Shown piece after piece: positions 17,526-26,857 of a DNA stretch of 64,000 nt (its first letter is position 1; each line of letters opens with the position of its first letter). The position numbers and the translations under genes are program-made. Source of the DNA: Bacillota bacterium (GTDB lineage: Bacteria; Bacillota; Clostridia; Peptostreptococcales; Anaerovoracaceae); NCBI GenBank assembly GCA_017431785.1, contig JAFRKJ010000032.1:1-64000 (forward strand). Reading direction: 5' to 3'. The notes beneath the pieces were generated by a model. That model had not been told where the DNA came from. It worked only from the letters and a program-made list of their open reading frames with translations, and did no database searches.

Positions 17526-18290
17526 ATGAATCAGGAACAGATTCAGGAACAAATCAACAAAGAATGGTCGGAGAGCTCCGATAACTATGACAGCATCATC
17601 TTCGATGAACTGAACAGCTTTCGTCCGGCCGCATGGCAGAAACAGATTCTGTCCCACTTCCCGGAAGGAAAGACATTGGACATCCTCGATATCGGCTGCG
17701 GCCCGGGGTTCTTTTCGATTATCCTCTCAAAAGAGGGGCATCATGTGATAGGAATCGACGCTGCGGAAGGCATGCTGGAGAAAGCGCGCAAAAACATCAC
17801 ATACGCCGGTGTAGAGGCTTCTATTCTGCAGATGGACGCTAATGATCTGGATTTTGCAGACAATACCTTTGATTTGATCGTAAGCAGAAATGTGACCCAT
17901 ACATTGCATGATCATACGGTCGCCTATCAGGAATGGAAACGCGTGCTGAAGGATGATGGTTTACTTCTGATTTACGACGCCAACTGGCATCACCTGGGGA
18001 CGGTACCAGAGGTGCAGGCTCAGTACATCGAAGACTGGAAAGAATGTGTCAGAACCCATGGCTCCGATTTCAACGGCAACACAGACCCTGAGGGTTCGCC
18101 GCATGTAGGTGAGGACAGCAATCATCCGCTCAGAGATTACATGCGGCCGGATTATGATATCGGCATCCTGAAATCTATTGGTTTCGGCGAAATCAATGTC
18201 GACCGGGACATTACCGGACCCCTTTGGGATGAGAAGGAGAAACTGCTCTATAGGACGACGCCGATGTTTGAAATCTGCGCGATGAAGTAG
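17526..18290 (+). CDS. Class I SAM-dependent methyltransferase (copy B)
   Basis: 254 aa, 22 bases after nikE and likely in the nikBCDE transcript. Motif I is ILDIGCGPGFFSII (about residues 52-65); SRNVTHTL and YDANWHH follow. It is a clear paralogue of the minus-strand gene at 10975-11799 but lacks that protein's longer middle. Its place in the nik operon suggests its product or substrate relates to the imported metal complex. The substrate is unknown. Confidence 0.86.
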   Translation: MNQEQIQEQINKEWSESSDNYDSIIFDELNSFRPAAWQKQILSHFPEGKTLDILDIGCGPGFFSIILSKEGHHVIGIDAAEGMLEKARKNITYAGVEASILQMDANDLDFADNTFDLIVSRNVTHTLHDHTVAYQEWKRVLKDDGLLLIYDANWHHLGTVPEVQAQYIEDWKECVRTHGSDFNGNTDPEGSPHVGEDSNHPLRDYMRPDYDIGILKSIGFGEINVDRDITGPLWDEKEKLLYRTTPMFEICAMK

Positions 18291-18318
18291 AGTTTCCGGA
18301 AACAGAGTGTGTAAGGAA

Positions 18319-18349
18319 GGCGCATTCAGACATGCTGGGTGCGCTTTTG
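18319..18349 (+). terminator. Terminator after the nik operon
   Basis: GCGCAttCAG-acatg-CTGggTGCGC followed by TTTTGATTGTTTTTG. Confidence 0.7.
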
Positions 18350-18464
18350 ATTGTTTTTGTTCGTATTGTGTAGATTTCCACACGGATTGTTCACTTGTCA
18401 TTCTAAGCGGGTTGAATTAGAATATTTTCAGCAGCAACTGCTGCGCAGCATCAGGAGGAGACAG

Positions 18465-19520
18465 ATGAACGAGGAATTGAAGAAACTCAGCAAGGAACAG
18501 CTCATTGAGCTGGCGGAAATATATTCAAAGGACTGGCTCGCATGCGACGGGCTCTGGTTTCAGGCGGTTGAGAAACGGCAGGGAATGGACGGCGCCATGG
18601 ACTGCGACAAGGAAATCTGGCGGTCCTTCACCGTGATCGAGGCGAAGCGGATCAAGGAGTTTTTGAAACTGCCGGAAAGGGCGGGACTCGAAGGTCTTGA
18701 GAAGGCCATGCGCTTCCGTCTCTACGCCAATCTCAATGATGAGGAATACATTCAGCTTCGCGGTGAGACCGACAGCAGTGAGGCCAGCAGCAGTGAGACC
18801 AGCAGCAAGATGATCTACAGGACGCTCAACTGCAGGGTGCAGCGGGCGCGCAGCCGCAAAGGCATGGAGTGGCATCCTTGCAAGGCCATCGGAGAAATAG
18901 AGTACGCGGATTTTGCAAAGGTCATCGACGACAGAATCTCCTGCAAATGCATCAGCTGCTATCCAGACATCACAGAGAGTGAGCGGGAAGGCTGCTGCGC
19001 GTGGGAGTTCACGCTGGAGGAAACCGCAAGCAAAGAGGAAATCACATACAGGCAGGTGCAGCCGTCTGATAATCCAACGCTGAAGTTTCTGGTCCAGAAC
19101 GGACTGAAGAGCAACGGCCTGGCCATTCCGGGCACGGCATACTTCGATCCGAATCTGGATGATCTCTGCGGATATTATATGGCTATGCCAGAGAAGCGGA
19201 ACTACTTCGTGGCGGTCAATCCGGAAGGCAGAGTCGTCGGCGGATGCGGCGTGGATGTCTTTGAAGGACTGGAAGACTGCGCGGAGCTGCAGAAACTCTA
19301 TGTAGCAGAAGACTGCCATGGACACGGCATCGCCACCAGACTGGTCAAAATGGTTGAAGAAGAGGCGAAGAGACTGGGCTACGGCAAAATCTATATTGAG
19401 ACCCACTCCAACTTGCAGGCAGCCCTGAAATTATACGAGAAAGAAGGGTATACGCTGATAGACCGGCCGCCTTATGCAGTGCATGAGACCATGGACTGTT
19501 TTCTGATCAAGGAGCTGTAA
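18465..19520 (+). CDS. DUF6125-like domain fused to a GNAT acetyltransferase
   Basis: 351 aa from ATG 18465, with AGGAGGAG just upstream. Residues 1-190 resemble the DUF6125 family (LKKLSKEQLIELAEIYSKDWLACDGLWF, then a cysteine-rich CKCISCYPD region). Residues 205-350 are a GNAT domain (LQKLYVAEDCHGHGIATRLV acetyl-CoA loop). A short Ser/Glu repeat (SSEASSSETSS) lies near residue 105. The fusion suggests a sensor or binding module joined to an acetyl-transferring enzyme; the substrate is unknown. Confidence 0.75.
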   Translation: MNEELKKLSKEQLIELAEIYSKDWLACDGLWFQAVEKRQGMDGAMDCDKEIWRSFTVIEAKRIKEFLKLPERAGLEGLEKAMRFRLYANLNDEEYIQLRGETDSSEASSSETSSKMIYRTLNCRVQRARSRKGMEWHPCKAIGEIEYADFAKVIDDRISCKCISCYPDITESEREGCCAWEFTLEETASKEEITYRQVQPSDNPTLKFLVQNGLKSNGLAIPGTAYFDPNLDDLCGYYMAMPEKRNYFVAVNPEGRVVGGCGVDVFEGLEDCAELQKLYVAEDCHGHGIATRLVKMVEEEAKRLGYGKIYIETHSNLQAALKLYEKEGYTLIDRPPYAVHETMDCFLIKEL

Positions 19521-19559
19521 CAGGGTCGGAAACAGACAACAGCGGAACAGAGGAATCAC

Positions 19560-19982
19560 ATGAAGACAATCAAGTTCGAAGTAAGGACATCAAAACATAC
19601 ACAAATGCTGGACATCACTCGTGAGGTGCAGCGGGCTGTCACGGAGAGCGGCGTGCGGGATGGTATCTGCACGGTGTTCATTCCGCATACGACTGCGGCC
19701 GTGACGATCAACGAGAACGCGGATCCGGATGTGGTCAGGGACTTTACCATGGAACTGGGTAAAATCGTGCCATGGGAAGACGGATATCATCACATGGAAG
19801 GCAACTCGGCGGCGCACCTGAAATCCAGCATGATCGGATTCTCCGAACAGATCATCATCGAGGATGGGAGGCTTTTGCTCGGCACATGGCAGGGCATTTA
19901 CTTCTGCGAGTTTGACGGACCGCGCAGCCGGAAATGCTTCGTGAAGATCATGGAAGGACAGGATGGAGTCAGATTGCTATGA
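19560..19982 (+). CDS. yjbQ: YjbQ-family protein (UPF0047)
   Basis: 140 aa, the usual length of the YjbQ/UPF0047 fold. The conserved blocks FIPHTTAAVTINENADPDV, NSAAHLKSS and GTWQGIYFCEFDGPR are present. Members have been annotated as secondary thiamine-phosphate synthase because some rescue thiE mutants; the natural role remains unclear. AGGAATCAC precedes the ATG. Confidence 0.9.
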   Translation: MKTIKFEVRTSKHTQMLDITREVQRAVTESGVRDGICTVFIPHTTAAVTINENADPDVVRDFTMELGKIVPWEDGYHHMEGNSAAHLKSSMIGFSEQIIIEDGRLLLGTWQGIYFCEFDGPRSRKCFVKIMEGQDGVRLL

Positions 19983-20136
19983 CAGAAGTTTTTTGATAAT
20001 CGGGAAATGTCAGGAATCTGCAACATAAGACTTGATATGATAGACCTGGATTAATACTAGATTATCGTTTGGGTCTATTATTGTAGCAGACCAATGTGGC
20101 AGACCAAGTGGAAGGGACAAAAGAGCGGAGCAAAGG

Positions 20137-20697
20137 ATGAAGGAAGTACTTCTTGACGCGGACATCAGAGAACCGCTGTTCCTCTATCTGGAGGAGCGGT
20201 ACGGCAAAGTCAGATTCATCGAGGAGAAGGTGACGGGCAAAGCCCGCGCCGACGTTGTGATGGTTTTGCCTGATAAACTCTGCGGCATTGAAATCAAGAG
20301 CGACGCCGACACCTATGTCCGACTTGCAGATCAGGTGAAGTACTACGACAAATACTACGACGAAAACTATATTGTTGCCGGTTCAAGGCACGCCATGCAC
20401 GTGGCGAAACATGTGCCGGACTATTGGGGCATCATCACAGTGGAACTAATCAAAGACAGAGTGGACTTCTACCGCGTGCGGGAAGCCCAGCCGAATCCCA
20501 AGGCGAAGCTGAAACAGAAACTCAGTCTGCTCTGGAAGTCGGAACTGGCGCACATCCAGGCGAAGAACGGCATGCCGAAATACACGAACAAAAACAAGAA
20601 ATTCATAGGAGAGAAGCTGATTGAAAAAGTGCCTGCGGAGGTTTTGCATGAGGCGATCAGCGAAGAGCTTTTTGAGAGAGACTATACACTTTTATAA
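20137..20697 (+). CDS. Sce7726-family nuclease-like protein
   Basis: 186 aa. The N-terminal half has a PD-(D/E)xK-like core: ADVVMVLPDKLCGIEIKSDADT, then a LADQVKYYDKYYDENYIV helix and strand. This matches the sce7726 family of restriction-endonuclease-fold proteins. The C-terminal half is basic and helical, suggesting nucleic-acid binding. It stands alone between YjbQ and a membrane-anchored protein. The 154-base gap upstream shows no clear promoter. Confidence 0.65.
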   Translation: MKEVLLDADIREPLFLYLEERYGKVRFIEEKVTGKARADVVMVLPDKLCGIEIKSDADTYVRLADQVKYYDKYYDENYIVAGSRHAMHVAKHVPDYWGIITVELIKDRVDFYRVREAQPNPKAKLKQKLSLLWKSELAHIQAKNGMPKYTNKNKKFIGEKLIEKVPAEVLHEAISEELFERDYTLL

Positions 20698-20712
20698 CAG
20701 GGGTAGGATAGA

Positions 20713-21321
20713 ATGAAAAAACTGATCATCTTTATTTTAATAGTACTGGCGTGCGGGTATGTTTTCCTGCACGGTTTCCCGGACTTCATTGTGAATCTGG
20801 TCAACGACCACCAGACCGGCGTAGCGGAGGAACAGCAGGATTCTCCAAGAGGTTCGATCCTGTCATCCACGGAGGATATTGATCTGCACGATGTGGATGG
20901 CGCCGGGGTGAACTATGCCTTCACGTACAACGGTCAGGAGTTCAGAGCTTTGTATCAGTACGATTGCTGGACGATCTACGATTCGTACAAAATCACCAAT
21001 AAGGATGATCTGGAAATCATCTGTCAGGCTCTGATCGACGTTCATCCGGTGCACGGCAAAGATATGGTTTCATACCGTACAGCGGAAGACATGGCCTACG
21101 AATGGGAACAGCATAATCTGGCATTCAAGTATCTGCCGGAGGACAATTCCTACCGGGAGAGCGCAGCGAATGTCGACCTGGATCCGTATGATCAGGGCAG
21201 ATCCTTCGAAGAAATCTATGAAGACCGGACAGGACAGGAGTTCAGCATCAAGGAAGAAATCAAGGAGAGCCTGGCGGATGGCACATTCTTCGATAAGGTG
21301 AAGAAAGTCATCTTCCATTGA
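20713..21321 (+). CDS. Membrane-anchored hypothetical protein
   Basis: 202 aa. Residues 4-28 form one membrane segment (IIFILIVLACGYVFLHGF) and no lipobox follows, so the rest is probably outside the membrane. The outer part is acidic with many aromatic residues. No family is recognised. AGGGGTAGGAT precedes the ATG. It is 15 bases after the sce7726 gene and may be co-transcribed. Confidence 0.65.
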   Translation: MKKLIIFILIVLACGYVFLHGFPDFIVNLVNDHQTGVAEEQQDSPRGSILSSTEDIDLHDVDGAGVNYAFTYNGQEFRALYQYDCWTIYDSYKITNKDDLEIICQALIDVHPVHGKDMVSYRTAEDMAYEWEQHNLAFKYLPEDNSYRESAANVDLDPYDQGRSFEEIYEDRTGQEFSIKEEIKESLADGTFFDKVKKVIFH

Positions 21322-21402
21322 TCGGCATTATCTGAGGGGTAGCATTTTAGCGGACAGGATCCACTACTCGCTGAATGATTTCCAGAAGAAATAGTAGTTA
21401 CC

Positions 21403-21430
21403 AAAGGACCTCATGTGAGGTCCTTTTTTA
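21403..21430. terminator. Bidirectional terminator
   Basis: AAAGGACCTCA-tg-TGAGGTCCTTTTTT between the convergent 20713 gene and the MMPL gene, overlapping the MMPL stop. Confidence 0.9.
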
Positions 21431-24400
21431 TGCTTTGCGTTTTACGACGAACCGGTCCAGGCAGGCCAGTATAGCCGGCAGCACGAAGATGACGAGAATG
21501 GTCGCGATCAGGCAGCCGATTGCCAGAATGCGGCAGATCTGCCGGATCGAAGGATCATAGAAGGCGAAACTGAGCACGCCGACTGCCGCAGTCAAAATCG
21601 TGGCGGAAGTCAGGATCGTCTGCAAGGAGCCCTTGTAGGCAGCCTGAATCGCCTCGCGCGGACTCAGCGGCGCTTGGCCGTCAGGCAACGCATCGGAGTC
21701 ACCTACCGACAGGGTTCGGTTCTCAACATAATAGGTGGTGTAGATAATGGCGTAGTCGATGGTTGCACCCATCATGATGCTCTGTACGACCAGAAGCGCC
21801 ATGTACTGCATATCCACATGCAGCAAGTTCAGAACAGCCATCGTCAGGAATACCGCGCACTGGATCAGCAGCACAAGGATGATGGAAGTTGCCGCACGCC
21901 GGAAGGTAAGCAGCACGATGAACAGGATGAACAGAGCCGTAATCAGTGTGATCTTGTTCAGCTCATGGTGGAAGGTCTTGGACATCTCATAGGCCATCGG
22001 GGTGTTGCCGATCAGATACATATCGTTGTCAAAATGGCTGCCCGTCCAGCCGGTCAGATCGTCCATAAACGCCCGTGTCTCATCGGAGTCTTCCTCCATC
22101 ACAGCGGTGATCATCATGCGCCCATAGTGTTTTCCGCGCAAAAGCTCCGCAGCTTCATCCATATCGCTGCGCATTTCATGCACGTCTTCGATATCCTCCG
22201 CGTCCATGTTCTTCGCAAAGGCAGGTCTGCTGATCATGTTTTCATCCAAATGGGTCACCAGCTGCATGATATCCATAGTCCACGTATCATCATAGAAATG
22301 GCGGGAACCGTAGAGCGTATAGAGCAGGGAAATGTCATCCGGACTAAAGTCAGAAGCGCCGCCTGAAGTTCCGTTGTAATCATCGAAGAAGTCAGCCAGC
22401 GCAGAGTGGGTGAATCCCGTGCCGGCGACAACACTGTTGATGAGTTTTTTTGCGAGTTTCAGATCTGAAGCGTTTCCTCCGATCCTGGATCTCATGGACT
22501 TGTCTGAAAGCACTTTGTCCACAAGGAAGTTGATGAACTGCTGCGGCGTCAGCTTCCAGGAACCGGTCCTGCCGCTCTTGTACTGGTGCAGCAGGTAGAT
22601 CTTGTTCACATCGGAGGATTTCATTCCGAGAATGGATCCCATTGTCTTCGCGGAGAGTTTCTTCCCGGAGACGGACGCGTCAATGATCTGCTTCAGCGTG
22701 CCGAGCTGCTTTTTCTGTTCTGCCGACAGTGAGCTGCTGGTGTCCTTGTCGTTCAGTATGTAAGAGATGAGATCCTGTACGGAAATCATGTGAACCGACG
22801 GGTCGGCGGACAGATCTCCATAAGCATAGGCAAAGGCAATACTGCCTGCGTCAAGCGGCATGCCGTATCCCTCCAGAGCCTTTGCCATCCCGCTGACATC
22901 ATAAGGTGACGGATCCATCTGTCCGATCTGATTCAGTCCGCCGATGAGCTGCGCCGTTTCCGGACCGCCGAACTGGTCAGCGAGGGCAGGGTCTGCCGCC
23001 ATATCGCTGAAGACAGCGGCGAGATCAGAGATGGACCGCTGGGAGGACACGCCTGCCTTTGCATAGTGATTGACGTAGATCAGGCGCATCTGGGTCTCGT
23101 CCATGCCGAGAATCTGCGCCGTCTGGGAGTACGGCAGCGGGGCAGTCATAGCGTCTTTGTCAGTGAACGTCTGCATCTGCTTGAGCTGGTTCAGCTGGGA
23201 TTTGCTGATCATACTGCCGTATTCGGAATCCTTTGCCACATCGTTGATGAGGAAGTCGACGAAATTCGGCAGGGTCATCGACTCGCCGGACTTGCCGTTC
23301 TTGATCTGGTAATAAAGCAAAAGCTGCGCAGCCTGAGACTTCTTCATGCCGAAGAAATTCGCCAGGCCGGCGGCTGTTTTTTTCGTAGTGAGTGCATTGC
23401 GGTCCGTGAACTTGACCATGTCGTCAATCTGGTCCTTCGTCTCCTGGTCGATGCTGTCGGCGAAATCCGGATCTTGGAAGACATCGCCGCGCAGGAAGGC
23501 GACGAACTCCGGAATCGTCAGGGTGAAGTCCGGGTCGCCCGCGTGGTAATCGTAGTAGATCAGCTTCAGCATAGAATCGCTCAGTTCCATATCGCTAGAG
23601 GAATCGCTGCTGCTGCCGGAGTCGCTGCTGCTGCCGGAGTCGCTGCTGCTTTCGTCCCGCATTTCATCGATGAAATCGTGCATATCAGACACAAGCCGCT
23701 GTTTGCCGAGGGTGCTCTCGTAGCAGACTGCGTTGCGGACCTTCGAATCATCTTCGAGGGAGTCAGCTAGCTCGCCGGCTTTTTCCCCATCGTCTTCATC
23801 ATAGACCATGACGATGGTATTGGTGTGCCCGAAGACTTTGTCGATTTCCGTCAGCCAGCTCTGGGCATAGGAAAAATCCACGCCGTTTCTCAGACCGAAG
23901 GAACCGATGAGCATGGTTGCGAACAGCACTGTGAGCGGGATGCGCAGCTTGTGCTGGAATCGTGAGAGCCGCGGCAGATCGAAGGGCGGCGTGCGCTTGA
24001 CGGTGCGGAGCATGAGATTGTCGAAGCCCAGAATGAGGGCAGGCAATGCGGTGAAGATGCAGAGCATGCTGATGATGACACCCTTCGCCAGGGACAGACC
24101 GATGTCCGCGCCAATGGTAAAGCTCATGAACACCAGAGCCAGCAGGCCTGCGAAGGTCGTCAGGGAGCTGCCGGTGATGGCGCCGAAAGAACGGGAAAGA
24201 GCTTCCCGCATGGCTGCGTGCTTGTCTTCCGTCAGCCGACGTTCCTGACGGTAGCGGTTCAAAAGCATGATGGAATAGTCCATGCTGAGGCCCAGTTGGA
24301 GAATGGCGACGATTCCGAAGGTCGTCTTGGAAATACTCGGGAAGAATATGTAAGTGCCCATGTTGATGAGCACGGCAATGCCGATGGTGATCATGAAGGC

Positions 24401-24988
24401 AAGGGGCTCGATCCAGGAACTGGCCATGATCAGCAGAATGACCACGACAAGAGAGACCGCGATTACGAGAATCCAGAGAGGGAGCTCGTTTTTGTTGGCG
24501 GAGTTGATCGTGCCGCCGAGAACCACATTGCGCTCTTCATCAGCGTCAGGTCCATTGACGTAAGTATCCATGACATCATTCCAAAGAGCCGAGGCTTCTT
24601 TGGAATACTGGTCGTACTCGCAGTTGATGATGAAGCGGGTGTACTTGCCTTTGTTGTAGAAGTGATCCTCGTCGTCACCGGCGGCATCATAATCCACCGA
24701 GTCCGCGTACCTCATGGACTCCAGCTTTTGGAGCACATCCTGTTTCTGCGCGTCCGTCCTGAGATCATCGAACATGACCTCAAGGTCGCTGGAATTCTCA
24801 TCACCGAACTCGGTCTTCATCAGGTCCAGCCCGTGGCGCATGGCGGAATCCTTCGGCAGGTACTTGGTCATATCTTTGTTGACGTTCACGAAAGGAATCA
24901 GTGCGCCGCATCCCAAAGCCAGGACGATGAATATGATTAAAATTGTCTTGCTGTGCGCAACGATGAACTGCGCAAACCGCTGTTTCAT
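21428..24988 (-). CDS. MMPL/RND-family exporter with a very long outer loop
   Basis: 1186 aa from ATG 24988 (TTG 25003 would add five residues; neither has a ribosome site). Two MMPL halves of about six helices each, with the LGLSMDYSIMLLNRYR and MGATIDYAIIYTTYY motifs, surround a roughly 500-residue extracytoplasmic segment. MMPL proteins export lipids, glycolipids or other hydrophobic compounds using the proton gradient. The outer segment contains repeated similar modules of about 80-100 residues (LLYYQIKNGKS, IYVNHYAKAG, IYLLHQYKSGRTG lines, each tied to an F-ineffective-looking LxxF[IV]xFL stretch) and a Ser/Asp tract. Confidence 0.85.
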   Translation of the reverse strand: MKQRFAQFIVAHSKTILIIFIVLALGCGALIPFVNVNKDMTKYLPKDSAMRHGLDLMKTEFGDENSSDLEVMFDDLRTDAQKQDVLQKLESMRYADSVDYDAAGDDEDHFYNKGKYTRFIINCEYDQYSKEASALWNDVMDTYVNGPDADEERNVVLGGTINSANKNELPLWILVIAVSLVVVILLIMASSWIEPLAFMITIGIAVLINMGTYIFFPSISKTTFGIVAILQLGLSMDYSIMLLNRYRQERRLTEDKHAAMREALSRSFGAITGSSLTTFAGLLALVFMSFTIGADIGLSLAKGVIISMLCIFTALPALILGFDNLMLRTVKRTPPFDLPRLSRFQHKLRIPLTVLFATMLIGSFGLRNGVDFSYAQSWLTEIDKVFGHTNTIVMVYDEDDGEKAGELADSLEDDSKVRNAVCYESTLGKQRLVSDMHDFIDEMRDESSSDSGSSSDSGSSSDSSSDMELSDSMLKLIYYDYHAGDPDFTLTIPEFVAFLRGDVFQDPDFADSIDQETKDQIDDMVKFTDRNALTTKKTAAGLANFFGMKKSQAAQLLLYYQIKNGKSGESMTLPNFVDFLINDVAKDSEYGSMISKSQLNQLKQMQTFTDKDAMTAPLPYSQTAQILGMDETQMRLIYVNHYAKAGVSSQRSISDLAAVFSDMAADPALADQFGGPETAQLIGGLNQIGQMDPSPYDVSGMAKALEGYGMPLDAGSIAFAYAYGDLSADPSVHMISVQDLISYILNDKDTSSSLSAEQKKQLGTLKQIIDASVSGKKLSAKTMGSILGMKSSDVNKIYLLHQYKSGRTGSWKLTPQQFINFLVDKVLSDKSMRSRIGGNASDLKLAKKLINSVVAGTGFTHSALADFFDDYNGTSGGASDFSPDDISLLYTLYGSRHFYDDTWTMDIMQLVTHLDENMISRPAFAKNMDAEDIEDVHEMRSDMDEAAELLRGKHYGRMMITAVMEEDSDETRAFMDDLTGWTGSHFDNDMYLIGNTPMAYEMSKTFHHELNKITLITALFILFIVLLTFRRAATSIILVLLIQCAVFLTMAVLNLLHVDMQYMALLVVQSIMMGATIDYAIIYTTYYVENRTLSVGDSDALPDGQAPLSPREAIQAAYKGSLQTILTSATILTAAVGVLSFAFYDPSIRQICRILAIGCLIATILVIFVLPAILACLDRFVVKRKA
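23601..23654. repeat. Three 18-bp tandem repeats inside the MMPL gene
   Basis: Three copies of GA(A/G)TCGCTGCTGCTGCCG, the last one diverged at two bases. On the minus strand they encode the (SSSDSG)-like tract in the outer loop. Copy number could vary without breaking the frame. Confidence 0.85.
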
Positions 24989-25129
24989 GTCTGTATTGCT
25001 CAAATTATCTGAAAGTATGGTACGGTGCTATTATACGGCTGTGCCTCTTAAGCGGTCAATAAAATGAATTTATAGTTTTATATGGTGCTCTCAGGCACAA
25101 TATATGGTATGATTACTATATATTCAAGG

Positions 25130-25228
25130 ATGATCAAGGTCATGCAGAACGTACAGCCTGACTGCGTCGTTCTGATCGATTCACTGAAGGTCATCAGCCC
25201 TGCGCAGTGGGAAGAATGGGAACTGTAA
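25130..25228 (+). pseudogene. Decayed 3' end of a second L,D-transpeptidase gene
   Basis: An open stretch of 32 codons ends at TAA 25226-25228 and reads MIKVMQNVQPDCVVLIDSL. It matches the C terminus of the intact L,D-transpeptidase just downstream, MVKVLQNVHSDCVVVIDYM. No upstream catalytic part remains, so this is the leftover of a tandem duplication rather than a gene. The two sequence copies near 25220 and 25240 (GGAACTGTAAA) may mark the junction. Confidence 0.75.
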
Positions 25229-25264
25229 AAGAAAAACCGGAACTGTAAAGGAAGTGGGAATGAG

Positions 25265-26173
25265 ATGAAGAGACTATGGTTTAGGAAGTTCATTTTCATA
25301 CCAATGCTGCTGGCTTGCCTTTGTTTCATGATGGGCGGCGGGTTTTCGTATGCTTTGGAAGAACCGCAGGAGTCAGAAGCAGTAACGGATGAGGCAGCAG
25401 CGACGGAAGAGACAGCGACGGAAGAGGCAGCAACGGAAGAGGCAGCATCGGAAGCAATGAAGCCGGCCTTCGACATTGAAGCGGCAGAGGATTCACCGGC
25501 ATGGGTCGTTGACCTGGCTGCGACGAAGGAAGCAGAAGCGTCTGCAGAGGCGGAAGAAGCACAGGATGTTACGCAGCTCTTCGTGGTTGCCGTTACCGGC
25601 GGGACGGTTGCAGATGTTTCGATGCACCAGAAGGATGCAGAAGGGAACTGGAAACAGATCCTAGAGACAACCGGTTACATCGGCAGAAACGGTTTAGGGA
25701 AAACCAAAGAGGGCGACGGAAGGACACCGATCGGAACATACCGGTTCACACAGGCCTTCGGCATTGCGGAAGACCCGGGCTGCATGGCGGGATACTATCA
25801 GGTCACCAAGGATGATTACTGGTCCGGCGATCAGCGGAAGGGTTACCGTTACAACGAGATGATCAGCATCAAAGACTATCCGGATCTGAACAAAAGTGCC
25901 AGCGAGCACCTCATCGATTACAACCCGCACTATCAGTACTGCCTGAACATCAGCTGGAATGAGGACTGCACACCAGGCAAAGGCTCCGCAATCTTCCTGC
26001 ACTGCCTCGGTTACAATCCGTACACGGCCGGATGTGTTGCGATTCCGGAGAAGGAGATGGTGAAGGTTTTGCAGAATGTGCATTCGGATTGTGTTGTTGT
26101 CATCGACTATATGGAAATGATCAATCAGGAAGAAACCAATCAGGAAAAGAGCGATCAGGGAAACGGAGAATAG
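25265..26173 (+). CDS. L,D-transpeptidase (YkuD-type) with Glu/Ala-rich stalk
   Basis: 302 aa. A signal peptide or anchor (residues 8-32) is followed by an acidic TEEAATEEAA stalk made of 15-bp DNA repeats, then the YkuD domain from about residue 110. The active site is HCLGYNPYTAGCVAIP with Cys257. Such enzymes cross-link peptidoglycan with 3-3 bonds or attach proteins to it. It lies next to a D-Ala-D-Ala dipeptidase, which removes precursors for classic cross-links; the pair suggests a cell-wall remodelling unit. Confidence 0.85.
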   Translation: MKRLWFRKFIFIPMLLACLCFMMGGGFSYALEEPQESEAVTDEAAATEETATEEAATEEAASEAMKPAFDIEAAEDSPAWVVDLAATKEAEASAEAEEAQDVTQLFVVAVTGGTVADVSMHQKDAEGNWKQILETTGYIGRNGLGKTKEGDGRTPIGTYRFTQAFGIAEDPGCMAGYYQVTKDDYWSGDQRKGYRYNEMISIKDYPDLNKSASEHLIDYNPHYQYCLNISWNEDCTPGKGSAIFLHCLGYNPYTAGCVAIPEKEMVKVLQNVHSDCVVVIDYMEMINQEETNQEKSDQGNGE

Positions 26174-26185
26174 CAGAACAGTAAT

Positions 26186-26830
26186 ATGAAACAGCTTGCA
26201 ACGGATTCCTCCGGATTTGTGCTGCTGTCGGACTATGTTCCGGGAGTGGTTCAGGAGATCCGGTACTTTTCGACATACAATTTTGTAGGTGATAAGATCG
26301 ACGGTTACGAGGAACCGGTGGCGCTGATCACCGTGGAAGCGGCGCGGGCGCTCAAAGCTGTCGCCAACGAGATGAACGTGCAGGGCTACCGGCTCAAGGT
26401 TTTTGATGCCTACCGTCCGGTCTGCGCCGTCAAGCACTTCGTGTTATGGGGTATCGAGGATACGGATATCCGCATGAAGCCGTACTTCTACCCTCAGCTC
26501 CAGAAGCAGGAGCTCTTTTCCAAAGGCTACGTCGCCAGTAAGTCCAGCCACAGTCGCGGCAGCACAGTTGACCTGACGCTGCTCGATATGGCGACCGGCA
26601 AGGAACTCGATATGGGAAGCCCTTTTGATTTGTTCAGTGAGGTCTCACATCCGGACTGCCGGACCATCACAGAGGAGCAGTACGCCAACCGCATGATCTT
26701 ACGGAGCAGCATGCTGCGCAACGGATTCGAGCCCATCGACTGCGAGTGGTGGCACTTTACCCTGAAGGATGAGCCATATCCGGATACATACTTCGAATTT
26801 CCGGTTTCCGTGAGCGTTTTGAAGCGGTAG
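26186..26830 (+). CDS. D-alanyl-D-alanine dipeptidase (VanX/DdpX-like, M15)
   Basis: 214 aa. The zinc site of the M15D family is visible as SSHSRGSTVDLTL (His and Asp) and EWWHF (Glu and His). The FDAYRP motif is also typical. The enzyme cleaves D-Ala-D-Ala. Without vanH and vanA genes nearby, a vancomycin-resistance role is not supported; turnover of wall precursors is more likely. It starts 12 bases after the L,D-transpeptidase. Confidence 0.85.
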   Translation: MKQLATDSSGFVLLSDYVPGVVQEIRYFSTYNFVGDKIDGYEEPVALITVEAARALKAVANEMNVQGYRLKVFDAYRPVCAVKHFVLWGIEDTDIRMKPYFYPQLQKQELFSKGYVASKSSHSRGSTVDLTLLDMATGKELDMGSPFDLFSEVSHPDCRTITEEQYANRMILRSSMLRNGFEPIDCEWWHFTLKDEPYPDTYFEFPVSVSVLKR

Positions 26831-26857
26831 CTTTTGCGGCTGGTCCGCAAACAATCT

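Noticed and set aside
23066-23770. Long plus-strand ORF of 234 codons inside the MMPL gene
   Set aside because: It is antisense to a clear coding frame, has a repetitive composition that mirrors the real protein, and lacks a ribosome site.
25078-25476. Minus-strand ORF of 132 codons with Ser/Ala/Val repeats
   Set aside because: It is antisense to the L,D-transpeptidase stalk; its repeats come from the 15-bp repeats of the real gene.
26186-26830. Vancomycin-resistance gene vanX
   Set aside because: The protein has the VanX fold, but vanH, vanA and vanRS are missing, so a resistance cluster is not supported.
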